Below are positions 46,347-56,717 of a stretch of DNA of 64,000 nt, piece after piece (positions within the stretch are counted from its first letter, which is position 1; each line of letters starts with the position of its first letter). The notes below the pieces were generated by a model. It made no database searches and was not told the origin of the DNA. It saw nothing but the letters and a program-made list of their open reading frames with translations. The stretch lies in NCBI RefSeq assembly GCF_026914185.1, contig NC_070559.1:8167501-8231500 (forward strand), in the 5' to 3' direction. The DNA is from Puccinia triticina (Eukaryota; Basidiomycota; Pucciniomycetes; Pucciniales; Pucciniaceae). A program made the position numbers and the translations under genes.

Positions 46347-48354
46347 TCAACCCGCCTTAGAAACATCTAATTGCACCTGAACCGTAGCGACTGGTACTTC
46401 ATCAAGTTCATCCTGGGGCTCATCAAACCCAAATGAAGTTTCCGATTGAGCCGGTGGTGGTTGAGTCAATGGTGGATCGGCCTGAGGAAGAGGTGTGTCC
46501 GCTCCATTCCAAGTCCAACTGGGGTGTTGTGGGATTTGAGGAGCCGGTGGCGATCCTTCAGGATACAAAGGTCGTCGCCTAATGATGCTTTCTCCTGGAG
46601 CCTGTAACCCATAGGATACTTCTGCCACCTGCTTGGGAACTGAGTTCTGATATTGATCCACGAACTTCCTTCTGGCTTGGGCCGATACCGCTTGGTTGGG
46701 ACAATTATACGCATTCGTATGATCCGGCGGAGATGTCCTCTGAAGACACCGAAAACAGGCTCGTTGAGCCATGCAGACCGTGCGAAATAACGCTTCGAAG
46801 CGCTGTTCCGGAGTCCGAGGAGCCCGAAAAGTGGAAGCTGCATCGATGTCCATTGCGTTCGGTGCCCGGGCTGACGAATTTGGGTGTTGATAGAATAGGG
46901 TAGGTGGATGAGCAATAGGAAAAGAAGAGGAGTGAGAATGATTTGAGGAAGTCTTGCTGGACTTGTTCGGAGCCCTCGCCAACGATTCCAATTGCTGCGC
47001 CGCCAAGAGAGTTCAAGCCCTCCACATATTTGTTGATCATTGCTTCCTCCGTATTCATCACCATCTGACACAATGACGCATACCGCGCATTGTATTCCGC
47101 CACCGACTGTTTCCCCTGTTTACACGCCGCCAACGCTCTTTTCGCGGAGTCCGCCTGAAATTTGTCCCCAAACGCCGCTATGAGTCCCGCCTCGAAAGAT
47201 TTTACCGTAAGCAGATTAGTGTGTCAAAATGGCAACCGATCCAAATCGGCATACAGATCACTGATTCCTTGAGCGCGAGTATTCATCGTGACCAACGAAT
47301 TATACCAATTCTCCGCCGGGCTCGGTTCATCGTGCACTTCCCCTGGTTGGTAGCCGAAATGCCGCGAAATCCAAACTATCATCCGAGCTTGGGAGGTGAA
47401 GAACGCCTCTCGAGGATATAAGAAATCTCTCACTCGCTGAAGGAAGGGAGCCAACTGTTTAGAATCTCCGGAAAACCACAACTCAGCAATTTTAGGGGGT
47501 TCTAGATAGACTCTCGCCTGCTCCTGATTGCTGTGATCCGCCGCTTGATGCTCGTGAGAAGGGAAAGGCATAGGCCTGCCTTGTTGAGGATGTCCGCCTG
47601 CCGACTGATAAGTCTCGCCCTCGCCCAACTGTGGAATTGGCGCCGCCGGATTAGGACCAAAAGCCAAGCGCGCAAAATTCGGTCCATCCATGAAAGGCGC
47701 CGCGGAGGGTGCACCAAAAGACATCTCTGGCGGGGGAGGATGTTGGAGTCGGTGAGTGTCTTTCATGATTGAAATCAATACTTCCAAACTTGTCGCCATA
47801 CGATCCATCCTTTGTTCCAATCCGCCTGGTGCCTGTTGATGATCCGAAGACACCAATGCATCCTGACGATCCGCATTTGCCGGGCCCAAACCTTGTTGGT
47901 GATTTGCCTGATCCATCGGTGAGGTGGAATTTGTGTCAATGGGAATACTATTAAGAACAGGGATTTGTGCAGAAGACTCAGAGTTAGTAAAACACTGAAT
48001 GATTTGATGATGAAACCTTTCTGTCGCGTCCGATAATTCTTGTGCGTTGCGTCTGAGTTGAGAATGGAGGAGTCGAGAGCGAAGAAGAGAATGATTTGGC
48101 AATCGGTGACCGAAGGTGCGCAAGAGAGGTGAAGACGCCCCTCGAACGTGAGAAGAAAGATTTGAATTTGACGATTGATGTGGGGGAGCGTCACGGGAAA
48201 AATTCAAATTTTGAGAACGATGAGTCAGAGAGTCGGGGGTAAGTCGGTCTAATGAAGTGGTATGACGTAACGGGGAGGAGGAGAAGGCTGTGGGATTATG
48301 GTTTGGAGATGTTGTCAGTGAAAACCACCCTGAATTTGGTGTGGAAGATCCCAA
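46347..48354 (-). pseudogene. Gypsy gag
   Basis: The frame starts at 48354 with a low-complexity N-terminus, then the capsid-like part (WFSGDSKQLAPFLQRVRDFL). TGA at 47224-47226 interrupts it, and it continues in the same frame through SVAEYNARYASLCQMV. A one-base shift near 47005 leads into the frame 47006-46347 with the Cys-rich knuckle CFRCLQRTSPPDHTNAYNC. That frame ends at TGA 46347-46349 directly before the protease. Confidence 0.85.
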
Positions 48355-48532
48355 TGCGTCGGAACCTTCCTCTTGTAGATTTTCGAGAGAATAGGACGGA
48401 ATTTTGACTAATGGAAAATGCTGAAAATCACAGTAGTATACGAGAGAGATTTATTTTGCAGATATGCTTTGAGACAAAATTCTATTTATGATAAACTTTC
48501 TAACTCGGCTTTTGATTATGATAGACTTATAA

Positions 48533-48963
48533 TGTAAAGAACACCGCTACTTTTGAATTTATACTTCTGTACTTTTGACTTTCTGACTTATTTTACTTTC
48601 TGAATTTTGACACACTGGTACTTTGTAACTATCTGCGAGACACGAAATTATAAATGATATTTCTTTTAAGTTTTTCTTTTGTCGGTGATTTTTGTAAGAT
48701 AAAGGGAAATAACAAAATAAGTCTCTTGAGAAAAGGAAAGTTTTTACAATTTGAGGGAACTATTTATATCTGAGAAATCGTTTGAAATGATAGATTGTCT
48801 AAAGGAGTGTTTCTTTGTAGAGGTTCGTAAATAAGGTAACTATTATCATAACAATCGGAAGGATCCGTCTTTCTATTGTCTTGTTTCCGTCTCTCATCGC
48901 AACCACATAGTACATATATTTTTCTTTTTTTTTGTTTCGTCGGTTGTTGACCTGAGTTTGACA
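48533..48963 (-). repeat. Complete Gypsy LTR (431 bp)
   Basis: TG...CA ends; about 98% alike to the LTR remnant at 42399-42813 by eye, with only scattered substitutions (for example CTACTGTC against CTATTGTC). This suggests a fairly recent insertion despite the coding stops. Confidence 0.9.
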
Positions 48964-48968
48964 GTCGC

Positions 48969-49300
48969 GCGATGTACCTGGGCGATTGATCCGCAGGCAA
49001 TGGGGGCGGGGTCGAAGGAGTCAAAGTGGGTGGTCAATGCCCCCGGGGAGCTCGTGGCTGCAGACCTGGCGGACGAGATGGAAGGGCATGGGGCTGGCGG
49101 CGTCGAAGATGCGGGCGAGGGCGTGGGAGTACGCGGGGGGCAGGAGGGCGGCCTGGATGGTGATGGCCTGGCCGAGCTTGATGTACAGCCCGCCGTTGCG
49201 CTCGCAGCAGGCGGCGAGCCGCTTGGACACCCGGGCATGCAGCTTGTTGGCCGGCCGGTCGGGGCTGACGTTGAGCTTGTAGTCGACAATCGTCAGGCCC
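48969..49300 (-). pseudogene. ABC1/UbiB-family kinase, 5' fragment
   Basis: After a TTTCCTGACAG acceptor the minus strand from 49300 reads LTIVDYKLNVSPDRPANKLHA, then ERNGGLYIKLGQAITIQAALL (the KxGQ block of ABC1 kinases), PAYSHALARIFDAASPMPF, and in another frame FDSFDPAPIACGSIAQVHRA (the SIAQVHRA block). The change of frame at about 49025-49045 is a one-base indel. The gene stops at the GTCGC duplication (48964-48968) where the Gypsy element begins and resumes at 36383. ABC1 proteins are atypical kinases/ATPases of mitochondria involved in coenzyme Q biology. With a frameshift, a 12.6-kb insertion and a stop, this is a dead copy. The first exon(s) upstream of 49300 were not recognised. Confidence 0.85.
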
Positions 49301-50129
49301 CTGTCAGGAAAAGAAGTCAGTGTCCTACTCAGATCGGAGACACCACAAGTGAAAACGGGTCCCAAAGATTAACCAATCTAAACGAGACGGAAACCAAGAG
49401 AGAAGGGGTCTTCAATTAGCGGAAGTCAAGTTGAGGGAGTTGCTTGGTAGGTGGAGAGGAGGGACAAAGGTAATGAAGTGTTTGAGATGGAAGTAACTGG
49501 GGGGATATTTGGAAGTCTCCGGTCGGACATAAACATTGGTATAACTTTAAGTGGCTGCGTGGCCCGCAGCCTGCCCACGTACTTAAGGATGGTTCCAAGA
49601 AATATTTCTGGGAACTTTCATTGGTTCTGGGAACCGCTCCACCAACACTTTTGGTTTTGATAACCTTTGCACCAACCATTTTGGTTTCCAGAACCAATCC
49701 CACAACATCTGGGAAAAAGTTACAAGATTGGTTCTGAAAACCAATCTTCTGTGGGGATAGTGTTCATTCTCTCACAAAATGGTTTTTGGAACCATTTTGG
49801 TAACTAAATTGGTTCCTGAACCAAATTCAGACCAATTTCGTTCCAAAAAGCACTCTTCAACCAATTTGGTCTTCAGAACCACCTTGAAAAATTTTAGTGC
49901 ACCCGTGGTGTACAACAATCTACAGCAATGAAGAAAACAAAAGCTACATATATATATACATGCTATGTAGTATGTATGTAATAGCCCGGTTCACGTTGTT
50001 TTATGCCCCAACTACAATTGGTGTTGCTGATTGATAAAAAAGTAAGCTTAAAAAGCTTAAAAATGGCCGTGTGAGTCCGACTTTCAGCAAGAGCTGAGGA
50101 ACCCAGAAGGGGGTTTTCAAGCCGCCTCC
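49301..50129. other. Flank of ABC1 fragment plus decayed MITE
   Basis: No intact gene. 49560 to 49910 resembles the CACCACGGG MITE family: interior AACCATTTTGGTT words and the right end TGCACCCGTGGTG at 49898-49910 followed by TA. The left end is lost. Confidence 0.55.
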
Positions 50130-50344
50130 ACTGCCAGCATATTTGGCTGGGTTGAAGTCATCCCAGCTTAACTGGGATGCACTCAACCAATTTAAACTTG
50201 GTTGATCTCAACCAATTCAATATAAAGCCAATGGGGGTACCTTGGATTTATATTTCATCAGTTGAGATCACCCAAGTTTAAATTGGTTGAGTGCATCCCA
50301 GTTTAACTGGGATAACCTCAACCCAGCCAATTATGCTGGCAGTG
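50130..50344. mobile_element. Fold-back element (215 bp)
   Basis: Arms of about 83 bp (ACTGCCAGCATA...GATCTCAAC and its complement) with about 93% identity enclose a loop of about 47 bp. Inside each arm are smaller palindromes (CATCCCAGCTTAACTGGGATG, ACCAATTTAAACTTGGTT). No target duplication was found. Confidence 0.8.
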
Positions 50345-51581
50345 AGCTTATGTATGTATCCAAACATTACAGCCCCTACCTACAGCTACCCTGGCTCAAT
50401 GCATCAACAAAAATATGTGTAGTGACACCTTTAAACCCATATCAATGCTGTACAGGTGTTTAAAAAGCAAAATTGGTGATGGCAGAATAGAGAAATTTAA
50501 ATAACTCCTTGTGTACACGTATCTTTTTTTGAAGTTTGGCTGAAGCCTACACACCAGGGGGGGAATGGTCGCATTCTCCAGAGAGTGCCAGACCATAATT
50601 CTGTCAGACAACTTGTCTGATGTTAGTCATATGTCAGTGCCAATTTCAACTGCAACTCATTTTTATCCTCATGCGTAACTCATCATGAGACCTGTTGGAA
50701 GTATGATGTATGTAAGTTTCTTCCAGTATGTAATATATTCATGAGTGAATTCTCATTATGTGAATCTTACCTCTAGTCCATCCTAACTTTCCGTGTATAA
50801 TATCTGATCAAACATACCCTGACTGCAGATGTGCTTGTAGCCAAGCAAGCCAAAAAGTGTTACATGGTCACCAATTTTACCAAATTAAATCAAATTCCAA
50901 GTCATGTTTCCGCAGTCCCTTTTATTTGTGAGGGATTGAAGTCTCTCTGTGCCAAGCTGAAGCAAGAGTTTATCACTCTGTGATGCTCACATCATTATAT
51001 TTATCATCTGATTACTTGCTTTCCCTTGGGTGTCAATTACCTCTTTGGAAATTGCACAAACTAACTGCTCTTGATGACAAATGTACCCAAAAAATTGCCA
51101 AATCCCATTTTCAGCATGTGTCAAACAGTCCGGAATAGAACCTACAGAGTTTGCCATCTTTTAGTCACATTCAGCTTAAAACAAACATTTTGCGCTGTAA
51201 TTAATGATTGCACCTTGCTTGTTCAGGCTATATGGGTATTGCCCAAGTGTCTGCCAGGTTTAAGTCCACATGAAACCTCATATTCATACAAGAGGCCACC
51301 TGGCAATTGTTGTGAAGTGAGAAAGGAAATGTGTCTTGTTGAACAAAAAAACAGCCCAATATCATGGATTTCGGACCATTACACCTCATGTGACAACTCG
51401 AAGGTCATGAGGGAGGCAGAGGTGGGCCGGACACCAGATACAAAAATTTTGAGATGAATTGGTTCCCCTTGAATCTTGAAAGGGTTCCAGGCAGGCCCCT
51501 TTTCTTAAGGGGGTGTGGGTGGGGATGCCCCCAGAAAGTGGTGTGCCTTGATGAATGCACAAGGGGGGTCCAACCCGTGCA
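50345..51581. other. Non-coding, with element terminus at 50552
   Basis: 50552-50600 is a copy of the palindrome-bearing terminus (CACCAGGGGG...GCATTCTCCAGAGAGTGCCAGACC), same orientation as 3869. The remaining sequence is AT-rich without a supported gene. Confidence 0.55.
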
Positions 51582-51623
51582 CTTGTCCACCGCAAAGTTT
51601 GGCCGAACATTGCGGTGGACAAG
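51582..51623. repeat. Hairpin at left border of palindromic array
   Basis: 14-bp arms CTTGTCCACCGCAA / TTGCGGTGGACAAG around AGTTTGGCCGAACA. Related to the hairpins at 4997 and 52823 (TGTCCACC...GGTGGACA with GTTYGSCCGAAC inside). Confidence 0.8.
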
Positions 51624-51699
51624 ATTACAGGTGCTTAGATGCAGCTGTCTTCACCTGCAGATGGTGGAAGTACATATGTGGTTGGGCAATGAGCATGTG

Positions 51700-52790
51700 T
51701 ATATAACCTCATTTCCCATCTTGGCTATTGGAGGGAGATCCTCTTTGACAGCCAGGTTGTACTGGCCATCAAGGGAATGTGTGCATAATGGCCGGTATGA
51801 CCCAGACATGGAGAGGTGTACACACTCCCTTCGATGGCCGAGTTGTACCACCCATTGAAGGGAGTGTGTACTTTCCTCAATGGTAATACAACCCAGCCGT
51901 CGAAGGAAGTGTGTATTCACTTCAATGTCGGGTAGATTTCAGCCATCAGGAGTACATATGTAGACTCCCCCCAATGGCCGGGTTGCACCCGCCATCGAAG
52001 GGCGACGCACTCCCTTTGACGGCTGGGTTGTGCCAGCCATCGAGGGGAGTATACATTTCCTTCAATGGCTGGTACAACTTGGCCATCGAAGGGAGTCAAA
52101 CTACACACTTTCTTCGATGGCCGAGTGGTGCCAGCCATCAAAGGGAATGTGTACTCCCTTCAATGGCCGGGTTGTAACAGCCATCAAAAGGAGTACACGC
52201 TCCCTCCGACGGCCGGTGCAACCCGGTCATCGAGGGGAGTCTACACCTGATGGCCGAGTTGCACTCGCCATCGAAGGGAGTACACACTCCCTTCAACAGC
52301 TGGGTTGTACCGGCCATCGAAGGGAGTACGGACTCCCTTCAATGGCGGGTACTTCTCAGCCATAGGTGGCATACTCTCCTCGATGACTGAGTTACACCAG
52401 CCATTGAAGGGATTAAGCACTGTGTTCGATGGCTGTTCCAACTCAGCCATGGAAGCCCTTCATGGCTGAGTTGCACCACCCATCGAACGGAGTGCTTACA
52501 CCCTTCGATGGCTGGCGCAACCCGGTCATTCAGGGAGTTTACCTCCGATGGCTGAGATGTACCCGCCATCGAAGGGAGTCCGCTCACTCCTCTGATGGCC
52601 GGTACAACCCAGCTGTCGAAGGGAGTGCGTACTCCCTTCGATGGCGAGTACAATTTGGCCATCGGGTGTAGACTCCCCTCGATGACCGGGTTGCACCGGC
52701 CATCGGAGGGAGTGTGTACTCCTTTTGATGGCCATTACAACCCGGCCATCGAAGGGACTCCCTTCGATGGCCCATTTACACCTGTAATAT
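51700..52790. repeat. Palindromic array (ATCGAAGGG type)
   Basis: About 18 units of roughly 60 bp with the core GGCCATCGAAGGGAGT, a 4-8 nt centre, then ACTCCCTTCGATGGCC, separated by linkers such as GGGTTGTACC. Frames read through the units on both strands are artefacts. Confidence 0.85.
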
Positions 52791-52822
52791 AGGTGGGGGA
52801 TTTCGCAAGGGCCTGTGCTTGA

Positions 52823-52864
52823 CATGTCCACCCTCACGTTCGCCCGAACGGTAGGGTGGACATG
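52823..52864. repeat. Hairpin at right border of palindromic array
   Basis: Arms CATGTCCACCCT / AGGGTGGACATG around CACGTTCGCCCGAACGGT; almost the same as 4997-5038. Confidence 0.85.
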
Positions 52865-52865
52865 G

Positions 52866-53340
52866 GAGACAATTTTCCTCGCCGAGCTGGATATATTTAT
52901 TTATATATATATATCAAGCTGGCCGAGAGGACTCCTCCCAGCAAGCTGGGTACATAACTATAAGTATCCAGCACGCTGGGAGGAACCCCCCTCGGCGAGC
53001 TGGTTAAAGACGTATCCAGCTCGCTGGGAGGAGTCCTCTTGGCAAGCTGTATATATATATATATATCCAGCTCGGCAAGGGAGGTCTCCAGCTCGCTGGG
53101 AGGACCTTCCTCACCGAGCTGGATACATATGTATCCAGCCCACTGGGCCGAGTCCTCTTGGCAAACTGGATTCATATGTATCCAGCTCATTGGGAGGAGT
53201 CATCCCGGCGACCTGGTACGTCAGCTTGCCAAGAAGCATCCTCCTGGCCTGCTGGGCTGAGAGGGCCTGTTAGGAGTGGTCCCTCGTCTCAGCGAGCTTA
53301 ACCAGCTTGGCAAGGGGGGTCCTCCCGGCAAGCTGGTCAC
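52866..53340. repeat. Palindromic array (AGCTGG type)
   Basis: Units with the core CGAGCTGGATACATATG...TATCCAGCTCG and linkers TGGGAGGAGTCCTC. TATATATATA variants occur at 52895 and 53050. Same word set as 19473-19600. Confidence 0.8.
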
Positions 53341-53379
53341 ATATCCAGCTTGCTGAGTGGACTCACCTCTTCAAATGGA

Positions 53380-53694
53380 GGCATTCATCCAGTCAGCAAG
53401 GTGTACATGAATCCGACGGTGACAGGAGGGATTGATTCCTCCGGTCAGAGGTGTGTAAACCTCCTTGACCTCAGGGATTCCTCCGGTTGAAGAGGTGTAC
53501 ATAACCCCAACAGGAAGATTGATTCCTGTGGTTGGAGGTATGTACACCTCCTTGAACTCAGGGAATTTTCCCGGTCAAAGAGGTATGTCTGTTGTGTCGA
53601 GAGAAAAACCCATGAGTCTACATTGCTCCTCCCCGACCGCCTCTTCAGCACTCCATACTCCAAAAGTGGAGTTTGTACACCCCAACTCTCAACA
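53380..53694 (-). repeat. Copia 3' LTR (outer boundary uncertain)
   Basis: On the minus strand a polypurine tract (GGAGTTTGAGGGGGGG, 53695-53710) is followed at 53694 by TGTTGAGAGTTGGG, the usual start of Copia LTRs. The LTR contains repeated CACCTC...GGAGGAATC units. The outer end is not clear because the other LTR is outside the window. Confidence 0.5.
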
Positions 53695-53833
53695 CCCCCC
53701 CTCAAACTCCACACAACTAACAACAAGATTCTAAAAAACATGATATAAAAGAAAAAAAACATAACAGAAGATAATTGGAGTTGGTAAAAAGATGAAAGAA
53801 AACATAGACAAGTGAGGGAACAAAGTCGGAAGA

Positions 53834-56714
53834 TTACGGAAACAATTTTTTCATTGAGTTTGAGTGAATTGTTGCCTTGACCGGTTTTGTTAAGAAATCC
53901 GCGATGTTGATGTCGGTAGAAACCCAGTCAAGCTTGATGTGATGTTCGCGGACAGCGTCGTTAACAAAGAAAAAATTACGTTCAAGGCTTTTCATTCTTC
54001 CCTTCGATGCGTTATCATCTGAGATTAAGACTGCCGCTCTGTTGTCGCATTTTATCGATAATTTGGGGTCGATATCAAGAGATTTGATGATTGGTAATAG
54101 AAAAAGAAGAAAATCCACTGATTGACCTAGAGATATGAATTCAGCTGCGCATGTCGATGTTGCCACCACCTTTTGCCTCCGGGAGCCCCAGGCCACCGGA
54201 GCACCGAACAAAGTGATTACAAAACCCGATGTCAATCGTTGAAACTCTCCACCCCAGTTCGCATCCACCCAAGTCGTCATTTCATCTCCCGATGCCGATA
54301 GCTTCAAACGTTTCGATTGTGTCGTGTAGATATATTGTACGAGATGTGACAAAGCCTCCCAGTGTGAGTCGTTAGGATTTGTACTGAACCTGGCAAGGTA
54401 ATTAACCGCGAAGCTTATGTCTGGTCTAGTTCCCAACACCAGGTAATTTATTGAGCCTATTAGTGATTGATATAGTGTTGCTGAAACCGGTTCCCCCCAC
54501 GAAGTTGTAAGATTGTCGCCAGTCAGCGGGGTATGAGTAGTTATCAAGAGTTTTTTCACTTCCTTCCTGTACTTTTCTACTAGCTGGTCGATAAGCATGT
54601 GTTGACTGAGAAATATCGCATCATCTTCGTACTCAAGTCGAATGCCAACGAGTTTTTCAGGCTTTGAATCCCACTTGAGGCGCAGACTTCGGTCCATGTT
54701 CTGTCTTAGAAGTTCAATATCCGGTTCGTTGTTGCCAAACACGATCCCATCATCCACATGAATCCATACTATAATGATGGAGTTACCCTTCTTGTACCTG
54801 TACAGACACTCCTCCACTTCGTCGCATTCAAATCCCCAGCCGTGGAGTAAACTCTTGAAATGTTTCCACCAGCAACGGCTGGCCTGACGAGTGCCGTATA
54901 GAGCCTTCTTGAGTTTGAGTACCTTCCCATTCAGATGAGGAAATAGCTCGACGGGTGGATCAACGTAAATAGTCTCTTCGATTGGACTGTGGACAAAAGC
55001 CCCGGTAATGTCAAAAGAATTGATTATCCAATTATTCCTTACCGCCAGAGTGAGCAGTATTCGTAATGTCGATAAAGAAGCTGTTGGAGCAAACGTTGAA
55101 CAAACGTCCTTTCCAAGACGTTGTTTGAAACCTTGTACAACGAAACGGGCCTTCAGTTTGTTGATTGAGCCATCCGTGTTACGCTTGATGTCAAAAACAA
55201 AACGAGTGCCGATGGAGTGTCGATTTTCTTTTTCCATGATGTCAAATGTGTCGATTTCCGTTAATTGATCCCATTCTTTGATGCACGCTTTACGCCACTC
55301 GACCCCTGCCGGCGAGCTTAGAGCCTGTCGTAGGGTGGATGGAATATCTGCGTCGGACGTAGCTTGTAAAAGATCGAGTTGATTATCTTGTTCCTCACAT
55401 ATTTCCGCTGTTCGTTCTTGTCCCAAAGTCAGAACTCTACGGGCAATCGGGTTATCAGCCAAAGACATGGGAGAAGGAAAGAGAATTTTCCCTTGGAAAT
55501 CCAGAAAAAAGGCACACTCAGAGTTTATTACTTTCTGAGTAATGGGATTCCAGAATAGCCATCCCCTCTCATCATCCTGGTAGCCAACTAAATATCCCGT
55601 CCAGCCGCGTTGATCGAGTTTACGGCGCCGGTCTTTTGGAATGTGAACGCTGGCACGAGAACCGAAAGGATAGAACGTGTCGGCACAAGGTTGACGACCG
55701 GACCATAGTTCCAACGGAGTTGATTTACAGCGCTGGTTGGGAATTCTGTTGACGAGGTAGCATGCGCATCGGTAAGCGTACGACCAGAGTTTCGAAGGTA
55801 GCTCAGAGTGGGCTAATGTTGTTCGGGCAATTTCCCCCAATGTGCGATTTAGACGTTCAGCTTCCCCATTCTGCTCTGGTGTGTAAGGGGATGTAAAGAT
55901 TATCTGTGATCCAACAGATTCGAGGTAGTCCGAAAGAGGTTTTACACCATATTCTTTGGCATTGTCAGAACGAATGAACTTTGGCGCCATCTTGAAGTGA
56001 TTGACCATTTTCTTGACGAGAGATATTAGAATTTGAGGGACCTCAGACCGAGATTTCATGGGAAAAACAAAACTGTAGGTAGTCGCATGATCGCGGATTG
56101 TGAGAAGAAATCGATTACCGGAGACATCGGGATCAAAAGGACCCATGACGTCGGTGACAAGGAGATCATGTCGATTTTCCCGGGGAATTACCTCGGGTAG
56201 AGAATGGCGGCGTCTTTTGCTTTTAGTCTGTTTACAAGTTTCACAGATGAAAGGAGTCCAATTTTTCAAGTCAAAAGACGGTACAAAACGTTTCAGGAAA
56301 TCTTTCACAATCGTGTCGGAGATGTGGCCCAATCTACAATGCCACTCATACGCCGGAGATATGGATTGACTGGAAGATCGAGTCAAGACAGCGCAAATGT
56401 TGGAAGTAAAAAATTTGAAAGAACCCGGAGTGATAACCCAGGACCGATGAATGAATTTAGCGGTGATAGAAGCAAAGTTTGAAATTAAATGAATGTCGTG
56501 GTTGGGGAGAAAAAATGGTTTGAAGCCGGATTCAATCAACTGGCCAAGACTAAGGAGTGTGCCGGTCATCTCCGGACTGTACAATACTTTTGGGATTGTG
56601 AGGGTACCATCCCCATTGACCATCTTGAGGTATCCACTATGTGTCGCCAACATAGATCCATTGGACGAAGCCAGCTTCAGCTTCATGGGCGGGATAATTG
56701 GAGATAGAGAGAAA
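53834..56714 (-). CDS. Copia pol: integrase, reverse transcriptase, RNase H
   Basis: One open frame of about 950 residues without internal stop from 56686. Order: end of protease and linker; GAG-pre-integrase zinc region (WHCRLGHIS, ICETCKQTKS); integrase with LLVTDVMGPF, FIRSDNAKEY and NGEAERLNRT (D, D, E present); Copia-type RT from ACIKEWDQLTEIDTF with ITGAFVHSPI and the catalytic VWIHVDDGIVFGN; RNase H with WVDANWGGEFQRLTSG and AAEFISLGQSVDF; ends KATIHSNSMKKLFP. All catalytic blocks look intact, so this half could still be functional; the defects are upstream (two TGA codons in gag and the CACTA insertion). Confidence 0.95.
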
Positions 56715-56717
56715 AAG

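Larger units (their letters stand above)
36389..48963 (-). mobile_element. Ty3/Gypsy LTR retrotransposon with nested insertions
   Basis: Bounded by TGTAAAGAACACCGC at 36389 and GAGTTTGACA at 48963, with the 5-bp target duplication GTCGC at 36384-36388 and 48964-48968. One LTR is complete (48533-48963). The other is split into 36389-36403 and about 42399-42813 by an inserted element. Without insertions the unit would be about 6.6 kb. Gag-pol lies on the minus strand between the LTRs. It sits inside an ABC1-kinase gene. Confidence 0.92.
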
